A stretch of DNA of 64,000 nucleotides from Mesorhizobium huakuii (GCF_014189455.1 NZ_CP050296.1:682001-746000), one strand, 5' to 3'; positions 46,621-56,694 are shown, counted from the stretch's first letter. The notes: generated by a model from the sequence alone, not told the origin. Numbers and translations are program-made.

Positions 46621-48177
46621 TTAGTCACCCACGCGCCGCAGCGTGCCGAGATGATTGTCGTCGAGGAAGCCTATGGTCATCGCCGACGCCTTGCCGTCGG
46701 GGCCGACGACAAAGCTCACGCCGGTTGGCCTGTCCGGCGTCTCGGCATCGGGGAAGGTCAGGAAAAGATCGCCGTCGAAATGCGCCAGGGAATAGGACCG
46801 GGCGCCGGCCGGGCCGACCTTGAGCACGAGGCCGTCTCCCGCATTCGCTACGACCGCGTCGCCGAAGAAGTCGTTGGCGTAGCGGCCGGCATAGGCACTT
46901 GCCGGCCTGGCCGGCCTTGCCGGAGACGGCGGCTTGGCATAGGTGGCCTTGGCCGCCTCGACCACCGGGCCGAACATGCCGTTGTAGATGCCGTCCCACG
47001 CCTTGATCCAGTCCTTCTCAACTGACCCCTCGAAAACGAGATCGGCAAAACTGTCGGACAGCCCTTCCGGCACGCCTGTCGGAAAGGCGTTGGCGATGAT
47101 GACGATGCCAAGCTTCTCCTGTGGGAAGATCGTCACCAGCGTGCGTGCGCCGACGCTGAAGGCACCCGCATGGCCCCAGCTCAGGCCATGGCGACCGAAT
47201 TCGACATTCCAGCCGAGGCCGTAGAACGATGCGCCGCCCGACACAGGGTTCTTGTCCCGCGTCATCAGCGGCACATGCGTCTGATCCAGCGCATCGGCGG
47301 CAATCAGCGTCTTGCCGGCATAGACCCCGTCGCCGAGGATGAGGCGCACCCATTGCGAGAGATCGCGTGCGGTGGAACTGACGCCGCCAGCGGGCGCCTG
47401 CGCATCCGGATTGCGCTCTATCCTGGCGGCCCATGCGCCGTCGACCTTGATGTGGAGTGCTGCCCGATTGGCATGCTTGACGAAATCCGCATGACGGGAG
47501 CTGGTCAAGGCCATGCCAAGCGGACGGTAGAGCTTCTCCTCGGCGACGTCCTCCCAGGATTTGCCTGTCGGCATGGCTGCGGCGATGGCGCCCTCTGTCA
47601 GTCCGAAATTGCTGTAGGAGTAGCCGGCACGGAAGCTCGACGATGGCGGCACGAACCGCAAGCGATGCAGGATCTCGGCGCGGTCGTAGCCTATGTCCTC
47701 GAGGTCGTCTCCGGCGGTGCCGGGCAGTCCACTGCGGTGCGAAAACAGGTCGCGGACGGTGAGTTGGCTGGTCGGATAGGGATCGGCCAGCCGGAAGGCC
47801 GGATCGAGGTCGGCGATCTTCGAATCCCAGGACACGATCCCGTCGCTGACCAGCGCCGCCACGACGGTGGCGGAGACCGGCTTGGAGAGGGAGGCGATCT
47901 GGAACACTGTATCGGCGTCGACCGCCTCCGGCTTGCCGGCTTCGCGATGGCCGAACCCTTTCAGGAAGATCACCTCATCGTCGTGCACCACCGCGATAGC
48001 GAGACCGGGCACGGCACCGTCCTTGACCGCGGCTTCGGCGAGCGCTTCGAGCTTCGACAGCGCGGCAGCGATGCGCTCGGCCGTGATGGTGCCGGCAGGC
48101 GCCGCCTGCGGCCAAAACACCAGGACGGCGATAAAGGTCCAGAGTCGCCAATGGCAGAGGTTCCGATCCAGCCGCAC
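46621..48177 (-). CDS. serine hydrolase, class C beta-lactamase fold
   Basis: A 518-residue exported protein with a hydrophobic leader (LWTFIAVLVFWPQAAPAG). The penicillin-recognising fold is shown by the SxxK motif in FQIASLSKPVSATVV (about residue 96), the YxN motif in GYSYSNFGLTEG and a later HAG in LSWGHAGAFSVG replacing the KTG triad. A C-terminal extension of about 110 residues (YAGRYANDFFGDAVV) is DUF3471-like. Such proteins are often D-aminopeptidases, esterases or peptidoglycan-related enzymes rather than resistance enzymes. Confidence 0.9.
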   Translation of the reverse strand: MRLDRNLCHWRLWTFIAVLVFWPQAAPAGTITAERIAAALSKLEALAEAAVKDGAVPGLAIAVVHDDEVIFLKGFGHREAGKPEAVDADTVFQIASLSKPVSATVVAALVSDGIVSWDSKIADLDPAFRLADPYPTSQLTVRDLFSHRSGLPGTAGDDLEDIGYDRAEILHRLRFVPPSSSFRAGYSYSNFGLTEGAIAAAMPTGKSWEDVAEEKLYRPLGMALTSSRHADFVKHANRAALHIKVDGAWAARIERNPDAQAPAGGVSSTARDLSQWVRLILGDGVYAGKTLIAADALDQTHVPLMTRDKNPVSGGASFYGLGWNVEFGRHGLSWGHAGAFSVGARTLVTIFPQEKLGIVIIANAFPTGVPEGLSDSFADLVFEGSVEKDWIKAWDGIYNGMFGPVVEAAKATYAKPPSPARPARPASAYAGRYANDFFGDAVVANAGDGLVLKVGPAGARSYSLAHFDGDLFLTFPDAETPDRPTGVSFVVGPDGKASAMTIGFLDDNHLGTLRRVGD

Positions 48178-48352
48178 GCTCGAGCCTCCTCTCCTGCATT
48201 CACCTGGTTATGATACAGGCCGGTGCGAACGAGGCCAATGCCTGCCGTCCGGCGGGCCACCTTCGTCGCAATCGACCATCACCACGATTTCAGGCAATCT
48301 GACAGATGATTGCGCGCCATGGGGAGATGGCGCGCCGCCAGGGAGGACTGAC

Positions 48353-49998
48353 ATGACCGGCTTGCCGCGCTATGAGGACGCCGTTGCGGCCTTTCGCATC
48401 GAGGATGAGGTCGCCAGGCTTTACGGCGACCCGGCGACCGGCATCAACGCCTACGTCGAATGCTGCGGCCGCCACACCGGCGAGGACCGGTTGGCGCTGC
48501 GCGCGATCTCGGCCGGCGGCGAACTCCGGCTGTTCAGCTTCGACGATCTCGCCGACATGTCGGGCCGTGTCGCCAACCTGCTCAAGGATTTGGGCGTCGG
48601 CCCCGGCGATGTCGTCGCCGGCATGCTGCCGCGCATTCCCGAACTCATAGCGCTCATCCTCGGCACCTGGCGCATCGGCGCCGTCTACCAGCCGCTGTTC
48701 ACCGCTTTCGGCCCGAAGGCGATCGAACACCGCCTGGGCTACAGCGGCGCCAAGCTGGTGGTGACCAATCCGGCGAATCGCGGCAAGCTCGACGAGATCG
48801 AGAACTGCCCGCGCGTGGCGACCATTCTCGGCCCCGGCGATGCCTTGCCCCCGGGCGACATCGATTTCCGCGCCGCCCTCGCCGCCGCTTCCCCGATTGC
48901 GAACCCGTCATGCGCAGGGGCGACGACCTGTTCATGATGATGTCGACTTCGGGAACGACCGGCCTGCCCAAGGGCGTGCCGGCGCCGCTCAGCGCCCTGC
49001 TCGCTTTCGGCGCCTATATGCGCGACGCGATCGGGCTGCGCCCCGACGACGTCTTCTGGAACATAGCCGATCCCGGCTGGGCCTACGGCCTCTATTACGC
49101 GATCACGGGGCCCTTGATGCTCGGCATCGCCACCACCTTCAACGAAGGCGCCTTCACCGCCAAAAGCACCTACGAAATCATCGAACGGCTCGGTGTCACC
49201 AGCCTTGCCGGCTCACCCACCGCCTTCCGCCTGTTGCTCGCCGAGGGGCCCGAAGCCGCTGCCCGCATCAAGGGCCGTCTGCGCGTGGTGAGCAGCGCCG
49301 GCGAGCCGCTCAACCCGGAAGTGATCCGCTGGTTCGACGCCCATCTCGCCGCGCCCATCCACGACCACTATGGCCAGACCGAGAACGGCATGATGGTCAA
49401 CAACCACCATGGGCTCGCGCATTCCGTGCGCGCGGGCTCCGCCGGCTTCGCCATGCCGGGCTATCGCATGGTGGTGCTCGACGAGGCGGGCAACGAACTC
49501 GGGCCAAACCAGCCCGGCATCCTCGCCGTCGACATCGCCAACTCGCCGCTGCGCTGGTTCGACGGCTATCACCAGGCCGAGACGCCGGCGATCGCAGGCG
49601 GCTATTACCGCACCGGCGACACGGTGGAGTACGAGCCGGACGGCTCGGTCTCCTTCATCGGCCGCGCCGACGATGTCATCACCTCGTCGGGCTACCGCAT
49701 CGGCCCCTTCGACGTCGAAAGCGCGCTGATCGAACATCCCGCCGTCAACGAAGCGGCCGTGGTCGGCGTGCCCGACCCGCAGCGCACCGAGATCGTCAAG
49801 GCCTTCGTCATCCTGGCGCCCGCTTACCAGGGCAGTCCGGAGTTGGCCGAGGAACTGGCGCAACACGTCCGCAAGCGGCTTTCGGCCCACGCCTATCCGC
49901 GCGAGATCGATTTCGTGGCGGAGTTGCCGAAGACCCCGAGCGGCAAGATCCAGCGGTTCCTGCTGCGGAAGGCGGAGGTGGAGAAGCGGAAGGGGTGA
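48353..49998 (+). CDS. AMP-forming acyl-CoA synthetase (ACS/MACS-like), frameshifted
   Basis: Starts at ATG 48353 after GGGAGGACTGAC. The N-terminal half is in one frame (YVECCGRHTGEDRLALRAIS, VVAGMLPRIPELIALILGTW). From the C4 run at 48891-48894 it continues in the next: MMSTSGTTGLPKGVP (P-loop-like A3), DHYGQTENGMM (A5), YYRTGDTVEYEPDG (A7), ITSSGYRIGPFDVESALIEH (A8), and catalytic Lys in TPSGKIQRFLLR. One restored base gives 548 residues. The enzyme makes an acyl-adenylate, then acyl-CoA, probably from a medium-chain or aromatic acid. Its last 67 bases are duplicated at 51591-51657. Confidence 0.87.
49929..49995 (+). repeat. 67-bp direct repeat, copy 1 (3' end of the acyl-CoA synthetase gene)
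   Basis: Bases 49929-49995 encode KTPSGKIQRFLLRKAEVEKR. They are matched by 51591-51657 in the same orientation with about six differences. The two copies flank a 1.6-kb segment holding the DUF900 gene. Confidence 0.8.
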
Positions 49999-50167
49999 GA
50001 GGGTCACGCGGGATTGGGAGATTCTCGACTAGCCGGGAGCAAGGTGCACGGCTACCCGTGCAATCATGAAGCCCCACACGGCAAGGGCGTGCCGTCGTGT
50101 CCTCAGCAAGCCCAAAATGCGCGCGATCGCTAAGCCCAATGCGCTGGCACGAACACAAGCCGATCAG

Positions 50168-51377
50168 TCAGGAGTTTACACCACGAAACACCCAGTATTT
50201 ACCGTGGTCGGAATTCGCTTGGAAGAGACACTGACGTTTGGCTGGCGGTGTATCGATCTTGAGTAGAGATCCCATATCGTTTAGGACTGGTGCAGCATCA
50301 GCATAATAGCTGTGACCAAGAACCTCCAAGTTAACGTTAGTTGCTTCGATCGTGTCTATCCCGTCGACGATGGTTACCGGGGGGACAGTAGCCCGTCCGG
50401 ATATTATCGTGTTCAATTCCTGAGGTCTCCAACGCTCGATCAGCCGCACAGACATAGAGTGTGGTACGAGCTGATAGTTGTGAATAGGCCGTCGCAGCCT
50501 TGCGAAAGGCGCGAGAATCAATGTCTGGAGCTGCGAGAAAAATTTGGCCGAACTTTGCGCCTGATAGCCCAGGGTATTGGTTTGCATTCTGCAGTACGTC
50601 CATTAGTGCGCGATTGCCCATACTGTGGGCCATGATGTTTATAGTGCGGTCAGGAAAATTGGCGTGCAGCAACGATAGAAAATCGGCGAGATGCTGTGCG
50701 CTCAATTTGATCGTGTCTTCATCGGCCGGGTAGGCCACAGCAGAGCCCTTCGACGCCCAGCAAAAGGCGGCCATGACACCCGGCACCTTAAGATCGAAAC
50801 CGATCTGTGCAGCACGCAAAACAGCGCCGTCAAAGGACACGTTGAAGCCATGGATGTAAACGAGGATTTGGTCGCTGGTTTCTATGAGAAATTTCCGAAC
50901 CGAATCCACAAATTTTGCCGGTCCCGCGCTTAGAGGCCAATTCTCCTGCTCAATGATCCGCAACGAATCGTCTGATCCCGTTCTGAGCTGCTGAACTACG
51001 CGCATATAGACCGGCGAGCCAAGCGATCCATATTTGTGGGATTCAGGAACAGAGATGCGGCAACACCCGAATCGTAGCGTCTCACTCAACTCGCACGTGA
51101 ACGAGCCAGCGCTAATCTCTCGATTCGTGGCATACAAGATTTCATAGACATCGACGGGTTTCGTCTCGACTGCAGGCTTCAAAAAAGCTCCCTGCTTTAT
51201 GCGCCGAACAGCTTGGACACAGCCAGCGGCTCCGGCCATGCCGCCCATCAAGAGCAGGCCGATCCCCCATTCGGCGGCTCGGTCAAATAGGCCCGCGTGC
51301 GCTTCCACAACAAACGCCACCCACCAGAGTCCAGTGCACAAGATAAGGACGCCGGCAGACCGCTTTATTTGAAACAT
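50168..51377 (-). CDS. DUF900-type alpha/beta hydrolase, membrane-anchored, frameshifted
   Basis: From ATG 51377: two N-terminal hydrophobic helices (GVLILCTGLWWVAFVVEA and GIGLLLMGGMAGAAGCV), then an alpha/beta hydrolase with oxyanion-loop motif VYIHGFNVSFDGAVLRA, nucleophile in NIMAHSMGNRALMDV and FLAAPDIDSRAF. The C-terminal part (ISGRATVPPVTIVDGIDTIE, VLGHSYYADAAPVLNDM, with the likely catalytic His) is in another frame ending at 50168. The break near 50421-50425 is one extra base. DUF900 proteins are lipase/esterase-like, with unknown substrates. The gene is less GC-rich than its neighbours and is bracketed by a direct repeat, suggesting insertion. Confidence 0.75.
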
Positions 51378-51828
51378 ATCGTTCTCCCCGCCATTAATCC
51401 TGCATCTTATGACTCCTCTTTACGCGTGACAATTGGATTGCAACAACGGCATTGCGTAAACTTGGATGACGCCGGCCGTTACGGTCGAGGCATGAACCGA
51501 TAGTTGACCTCTCGGGCGTTCCTTTTTGATCAGCAAGTACTTGCTATTGTATAGGAATTTTAGCCCTGCGCATGGGCGCTTTGGATCAAAGAAGACGCCG
51601 TGCGGCAACATCCAGCGGTTCCTGATGAGGAAGGCGGAGGTGGAGAAGCGGAAGGGTAAACGGCCACAAACGACCGCAATGGGCCGGTAGCTGTCGGTCC
51701 GCTCTGAAACCATGCAAAGTCGAAAGCAGCCGGTCAATCGTCAACCCGTTGTGTAAGTGCAATCGTTAGAGACCAATTTTTTTGCTTTCCTCGCAATCAG
51801 GCCACACCCTCCATGGCCAGTCTAACCT
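51378..51828. other. intergenic region with second copy of the 67-bp repeat
   Basis: A 451-base stretch without a supported gene. Bases 51420-51580 are AT-richer. At 51591-51657 lies a degenerate duplicate of the acyl-CoA synthetase 3' end, reading KTPCGNIQRFLMRKAEVEKR with no stop at the equivalent place. It marks the right edge of the inserted segment. Confidence 0.7.
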
Positions 51829-52813
51829 TCAGCTGAGGCGCGCACGAAACAGCGTGCAGCCGTCCGTCAACCGGGACCTTGAGATATCCCGGAATCCAGC
51901 CTCGGTCATCCACGCGCGATACTGGCCTTCCGTGTAGGATTCGCCGTGGCGATAGAGGTTCAAGAAGGTGAGATTGAGAAAGACACCCTCGGGTGGACCG
52001 AGGCGGTCGTCATCGACGACACCCCACCCCGCGATTGCGATCTCGCCCCCTGGTGTGAGGCAACGCGCCGCGTTCAGGATCGACCTGCGTGCCTGGTCCG
52101 GCGGAAGGACCTGGACGACGGCCTTCAGGATCGCCAGATCGTGCCGGCCGATCGATGGCGCGACAGTGATGTCCCCCTCTTCGACAACCACGTCGTCGGC
52201 GCCGTATTCGGACAGGATAGAAGGCGCGACCGCTGCGACCGTTGGCAGTTCCATCAGCGTCGCCGCAATCTGTGGCCGTTGCTCGCGAAGTCCGACGAGA
52301 ATGGTCCCCGCACCTCCGCCGATATCGATCACCGAACCGATCGCCGAGAGGTCGATCTCGCGGGCCAGATGCCGGCCGAAAATCACCCCCGCCCGGTGCG
52401 AGCATGCGGCTGAAGGCCGCCGCGGACTCAGGCCCTGCTTCGGAAAAGTCGTGCAACGCGGCCGGCCGGTTCTGCCGCAGCGACTCCGCGGTCAAGAGGT
52501 CGGCTCCCCATAGCTCGCGCAGCAGCGCATGGTCGCCGCCGCGATAGGCGGGCTTGGACGCGTCGAGGAAGGCCGACGCTTCGGCTCCATTGCGAAATTG
52601 ATCATCCTCGACGTCGAGGAGACCGATGCTGGCGAGCGCGTAGAGGAGCCGCGACAGACGATCGGGATCGACGTTGAGCGCGGCCCCAAGGCTGTCGGCA
52701 GTCGCGGCATCGCCACCGAGCCGGGTGAAGACGCCAAGGTCCAGCCCGGCTCGAAGCGCCAAGGCGGAGGGCACCGCTGCGATCAGTCTGTCGATGCGAT
52801 CAGAATCCACCAT
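51829..52813 (-). CDS. SAM-dependent O-methyltransferase (plant/polyketide type), frameshifted
   Basis: ATG 52813 begins an N-terminal dimerisation winged helix (LGVFTRLGGDAATADSLGAA, RLLYALASIGLLDVEDDQF). The catalytic domain follows in another frame: GSVIDIGGGAGTILVGLRE (SAM site), MELPTVAAVAPSILSEYG, EEGDITVAPSIGRHDLAILK and the ending ISRSRLTDGCTLFRARLS. The switch is in the five-base C run at 52386-52390 (GGGGG on the coding strand), where four would keep the frame, giving about 327 residues. Such enzymes methylate small phenolic or polyketide-like hydroxyls. There is no clear pathway partner nearby. Confidence 0.82.
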
Positions 52814-53041
52814 GTCAGGTCCCCTTGCGCATCCAGGACCGACTTCGCGGCTCCCATAAGATTAGAACCTGCGTTCTCCGGAAAGTGAAGACAAAATCAT
52901 TGTGTCGAGCGACCGATACGGTGGCATAACGGATACTGCTGGCAAAGCTGAATGAACGTCGGCTTCTGAGAATGTCTGTCGCCGCCTCGACCAACTCGAG
53001 CGACGTCGGCGGAGCGCCGCCTGTCCTCTTGCAGGTTGGTT

Positions 53042-53860
53042 CTAGATTACCGCGATGACCCTGCCTGCCTTATTGAGGCGACAACCGACTTGCGCTTGCC
53101 GGACTTCGATGCCGCCTCCTCTCGCATAGTCTATTCGCACCTTGATCGGCGCCGTTAGTGCACCTCCACGTCGATGCAGGACACCTGCGCTGACCGCGCG
53201 GACACGGACGGCGCCGAGCGGCTTGGCGGCGGACGTGATCGCCGCGCGGCAGGCTTGTACGACCGCGGCCGGCGTGCCGGGTTTCGCTGTCAGCCCTTCC
53301 AGGGGTGCAAAGGGGTATCCCCTGGTGAGGTCGCCCTGGCCGTCTTTGGAAGGCCTGAGGACGGGTGGCAGGACGATCGATTGCCTGGTGGTCTTGGTAG
53401 AGGCTGTGGCTGTCGTGGCAGAGGTGGTGGCTGTGGTGGCAGAGGCAGTGCCTGTCGCGGCAGCGGCCTGACCACCGGGAGCGGTTGCCGATCCGTTTTC
53501 GGCGGACGAAGCGGCGCCCAGGCCGACACCGGTCGAAAGGCCTCCGCCTGAGGTGCCAACGTTGCCGCTGGCACTGACGCCTGCGTTGCCAACGTTGCCG
53601 CCGGCGCTGACGCCTGCGTTGACCGACCCGTTGCCTGCGCCGACCGAAGCTCCGACGTTTGCTCCACCAACGCCGCCGGCGCTTGCGCCGACCCCTACGG
53701 ATGCGCCTTGCGAACCGGCGCTCACGCCAGCACTGACCCCGAGACCGCCAACCTTGCCGCCCAAACCTGCATCGAGCGCCGAGGCAGGCCCGGTTGCGAT
53801 ACCGATGGTCAGCGCGGCTGCGAAGTATTTTTTCACCGTCATCCTCCCTGCGCCATACAT
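53042..53860 (-). CDS. secreted Gly/Ala/Ser-rich repeat protein
   Basis: A 272-residue protein. ATG 53860 is preferred to ATG 53842 because the GGGAGG before the latter abuts it, whereas AGGTGAGC lies about seven bases before 53860. After the signal sequence (KKYFAAALTIGIATGPASA) come about 90 residues of low-complexity GVSAG, GASVGVG and SAGGNVG repeats, an Ala/Thr stretch, and a conserved-looking C-terminal domain (AAVVQACRAAITSAAKPLGA, VRVRAVSAGVL, RIDYARGGGIEVRQAQVGC) with two Cys. It is probably exported. Function unknown. Confidence 0.75.
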   Translation of the reverse strand: MYGAGRMTVKKYFAAALTIGIATGPASALDAGLGGKVGGLGVSAGVSAGSQGASVGVGASAGGVGGANVGASVGAGNGSVNAGVSAGGNVGNAGVSASGNVGTSGGGLSTGVGLGAASSAENGSATAPGGQAAAATGTASATTATTSATTATASTKTTRQSIVLPPVLRPSKDGQGDLTRGYPFAPLEGLTAKPGTPAAVVQACRAAITSAAKPLGAVRVRAVSAGVLHRRGGALTAPIKVRIDYARGGGIEVRQAQVGCRLNKAGRVIAVI

Positions 53861-53876
53861 TTCGCTCACCTGTCTT

Positions 53877-55249
53877 TCACGGCGAAAGTGGTCGGATTGG
53901 CAGCAATGCGGGGGGCAGAGCAATGGTTGCCAGCTGAACAGGCTGTGGTGACTTTGGGCCCTTCACCCTACGTTTTTTCGGCAGGCCGGGTTTACGGGCG
54001 GCGACCGAACGCGATGGTGAACTTGCGAGCGCACTCTTGGAGGTCCCTGCCTTAGGCGCGCGCACCACGGCCGCCGTCCGACGTTTTTCCTTGATGGCGT
54101 CGATTTCCTCGCGCGCGGCACTGAGGCTGCGGGCCAAGCCGTTGGCCCTCTCACGCTCCTGGTCCAGCGCCGCACTCAAGTCTATCGAGCTCTGCTTCAA
54201 GGCATCGCGTTCCTTGCGGGCACTGTCGAGGTCACGCGTGGCTGAATCTGCTCGTTGACGTTCCAGCTCGAGTGCATCTCTGGCCTGGTTTGAAGCGGCG
54301 TCGGCCACTTGTCGGTCCTTCACGCCCTTGGCCTGCTCCATAGCGGCCAGATTTGCGTCTGTCTTGAGGGCATCAATCGTTTGACGAGCCGTGGCGAGTT
54401 CTTGTTCCAGGAGCTCAACCTTATGGCGCTCCTCATCAAGCGCCTGCGTCGCGGCGGCGTCGGCCACTTGTCGGTCCTTCACGCCCTTGGCCTGCTCCAT
54501 AGCGGCCAGATTTGCGTCTGTCTTGAGGGCATCGATCGTTTGACGAGCCGTGGCGAGTTCTTGTTCCAGGAGCTCAACCTTATGGCGCTCCTCATCAAGC
54601 GCCTGCGTCGCGGCGGCGTCGGCCACTTGCCGGTCCTTCACGCCCTTGGCCTGTTCCTCTACGGCCAGATTTGCGCTTGTCTTGAGAGCATCGATGGTCT
54701 GACGCGCCGTGGCGAGTTCCTGTTCCAGGAGCTCAACCTTATGGCGCTCCTCATCAGGCGCCGGCGTCGCAGCAGCCTGGGAGGCATCCGTGGAGGGCTG
54801 CGCTTCAGGCATCGCGCCTTTCTTGCTGTCCCAGAGACCGGCCTCCGCCCTGAAATTTTCGATGGCACGCTGTGCTGTCTCCAGATTGAGCGTGAGAGCT
54901 TCGTCCGTTTGCTGCTGCTCTTTCAGGGCCTGCGCTTGCCTGGCCAGTTCAGCCCGTGCCGCGCCAATTCGCGGCGTAGGGCCTCCTCATCCTCGCCGGG
55001 CAGCGTTTGCGCGCCCTTGAGGGCCTGTGTTTCGCTGAGCGTCAGATTGAATATATCGGTTCCGACCACGCCGGGCTGCACCTTTTCAGGTTCTTTCGCG
55101 ATATCAGTGCTGTCCGAAACGGCGGCCGACGAACGGCCGTAGACCGCGGCAGTCGCGGACGCATCGGGCGTCTGCTGGCTATTTGCCGGAGACGCCAACA
55201 GCAGAATGAGGATTGACGAAACGAGGGACAGCATGGCGTTGCACCCCAT
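53877..55249 (-). CDS. secreted coiled-coil protein with three 53-residue repeats, frameshifted
   Basis: A signal peptide (LSLVSSILILLLASPANS) with start near 55249 or 55234 leads to a short domain with EALRRELAR. One missing base at about 54957-54961 separates this from the rest, which continues AELARQAQALKEQQQTDEAL. Next come three tandem 53-residue units (DEERHKVELLEQELATARQT, then IDALKTDANLAAMEQAKGVK and DRQVADAAATQAL), more heptad-like helix, and a basic Pro-rich tail (KKRRVKGPKSPQP). About 457 residues if repaired. Long coiled coils of this kind usually span or scaffold the envelope. The gene lies directly upstream of the Gly-rich secreted protein, with about 16 bases between. Confidence 0.72.
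54298..54774. repeat. three tandem 159-bp repeats inside the coiled-coil gene
   Basis: Units start at 54298, 54457 and 54616. The first two are almost identical; the third differs at several bases. The 159-bp length is 53 codons, so copy-number change keeps the frame. Near-identity of two units implies recent duplication or gene conversion and makes the locus prone to expansion and misassembly. Confidence 0.9.
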
Positions 55250-55663
55250 GCGCATCCCGTGAAGGGAAATCAAAGGCCGTCGTTTAAAGGTGAGATCACA
55301 GCGTAGACATTTTGACGTAGTACCCTGCAAATGATCCATCACTTGACCTCACCTGGCGCGACCCTCACCCGCGATTGTATTCTCCACTTAGTTCGAGCCA
55401 CGGCGCTGGATGCCGCGTCACCTGGACGCTATCTTCTATTTCCTCGGCTGTTGTCATTCGAACGAACGAAACGTTTCCCCTGCTCAATGCCGGGAGACAG
55501 CTCTGTCCGAAATCAGCGGCGCTTAAGCATGCCCCGGCGGGCGGGCGACCAGATTTACGCAGGCAAGGCTGCGGCCCGGATCGGTCGAGCGCCAAAACCT
55601 TGACGGCGCCGTTGCTGTGGCCTCTTGTCCACGTGAGTGAGGCCGACAAGGGAGGTGCCCACC
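55250..55663. other. intergenic region, no gene seen
   Basis: A 414-base stretch upstream of the coiled-coil gene and the nucleoside hydrolase remnant. I see no convincing coding frame or RNA gene. GGGAGG at 55651 is the ribosome site of the following remnant. Confidence 0.5.
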
Positions 55664-55976
55664 ATGGAAAAGATCATCCTGGACTGCGACCCCGGGCATG
55701 ACGACGCGATCGCTATTCTGCTCGCGGCCGGAAACCCGAAGATCGATCTCCTCGGCATCACCACGGTTTCGGGCAACCACAATGTCGAGAACCGCCCGGT
55801 GGACCAAGGGCATGACGGTCTGCAATTCCGAGAGGATGGGCGGCATGCGCCATTTCGGCGACACGGCGAGCGAGCAGAGCGACTTCCGCCACACCGTGGC
55901 GATGAAGCTCGACCATGCAAAATTTTGCGATCTGATCGTGGATACGCTGGAGCGCTTGACCAGGCAGAAGGCGTGA
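55664..55976 (+). pseudogene. inosine-uridine nucleoside hydrolase remnant with large internal deletion
   Basis: The first 42 codons are a normal nucleoside hydrolase start: [20 protein letters not shown] with the Ca-binding DxDxGxDD motif, then [14 protein letters not shown]. About base 55790 the sequence jumps, in another frame, to what looks like the family C-terminus ([20 protein letters not shown] ... [20 protein letters not shown]), ending at 55976. Roughly 200 internal codons that hold the substrate site are missing, so the gene cannot work. It keeps a good ribosome site (GGGAGG). The in-frame reading through the junction gives a nonsense tail. Confidence 0.85.
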
Positions 55977-55999
55977 CAATCAAATGGTGATAGCAACGT

Positions 56000-56640
56000 T
56001 CAAGAAGGGCTAAGGCGGCTGAGCCCGTAAGCAATGGCATCTTCGATTTGGTGTTCAAACACCTCGGCGTCTCCCTCTTCGACGATGCCCATGATCGCGC
56101 GCTGATAGGCATCCCCTAGTGCCAGCGCCACGATCCCGCCAGCGATTGTCAGTGACCCGCTGGAAGGGACCGCGCCAGGCTCGAGCAACCCCGCTATGCG
56201 TTGCCGAATAACGCGCATGCCGGACAGGTCAAACACCGTGGACAGGGCGGGAAAGCGCCATCCGTCAGCGACGATCAAGCGATAGAGCGCCAGCGCGTCC
56301 GGCTCAAGAAGGGCCGTAATGAAGGCGTGCAGCTCTTCAGCAAGCCGGTCCGCCCTGGGCTTGTTGATGTCGGGGGGCGCGGCGTTCTCGATCTCCTCGC
56401 GCATGTACTCGCACATCGCGGTGACCAATCCCTCAAACAGCGCCTCCTTGCTTGGGAAGTGACGATAGAGGGTCATTTTCGCGATCCCCCTTCCGCCGCG
56501 ACCCGGTCCAGCGTCGTGCCGCCGAGGCCATCCCTCAGCAGAATGGGACGCGCCGCGCGCAGGATCGAAGCCCTCGTCTCGGCCATCCGCAGCCTGCGCG
56601 GATCGTCGTCTCGCCACTTTCTAGAGCTTCCTTCTTGCAT
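56000..56640 (-). CDS. TetR-family regulator, frameshifted in a C5 run
   Basis: ATG 56640 starts the DNA-binding half (RASILRAARPILLRDGLGGT, TLDRVAAE). The C5 run at 56486-56490 then breaks the frame before the recognition helix (IAKMTLYRHFPSKEALFEGL) and the ligand-binding domain, which ends at 56000. One added base gives 213 residues, normal for TetR. It diverges from the SnoaL-like gene at 56713 across 72 bases containing repeated TACGATACGATT sites, so it is probably the repressor of that gene and itself. Confidence 0.85.
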
Positions 56641-56694
56641 ACGATACGATTCCGTCTTATATGATTTTATACGATACGATTGTGTATCGCCTTA
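56640..56694. promoter_or_regulatory. putative TetR operator with direct repeats
   Basis: ATACGATACGATT occurs twice, about 30 bases apart (near 56640 and 56669). The second copy is part of the inverted repeat CGATAC-6-GTATCG. The site lies between the divergent TetR and SnoaL-like genes in an AT-rich stretch with TTATATGATTTTATA, a good place for promoters. Operator function is inferred from position and symmetry. Confidence 0.6.

Noticed and set aside
54298..54774. Possible CRISPR array because of regular repeats
   Set aside because: The 159-bp units have no unique spacers between them and are in-frame codons of a coiled coil.
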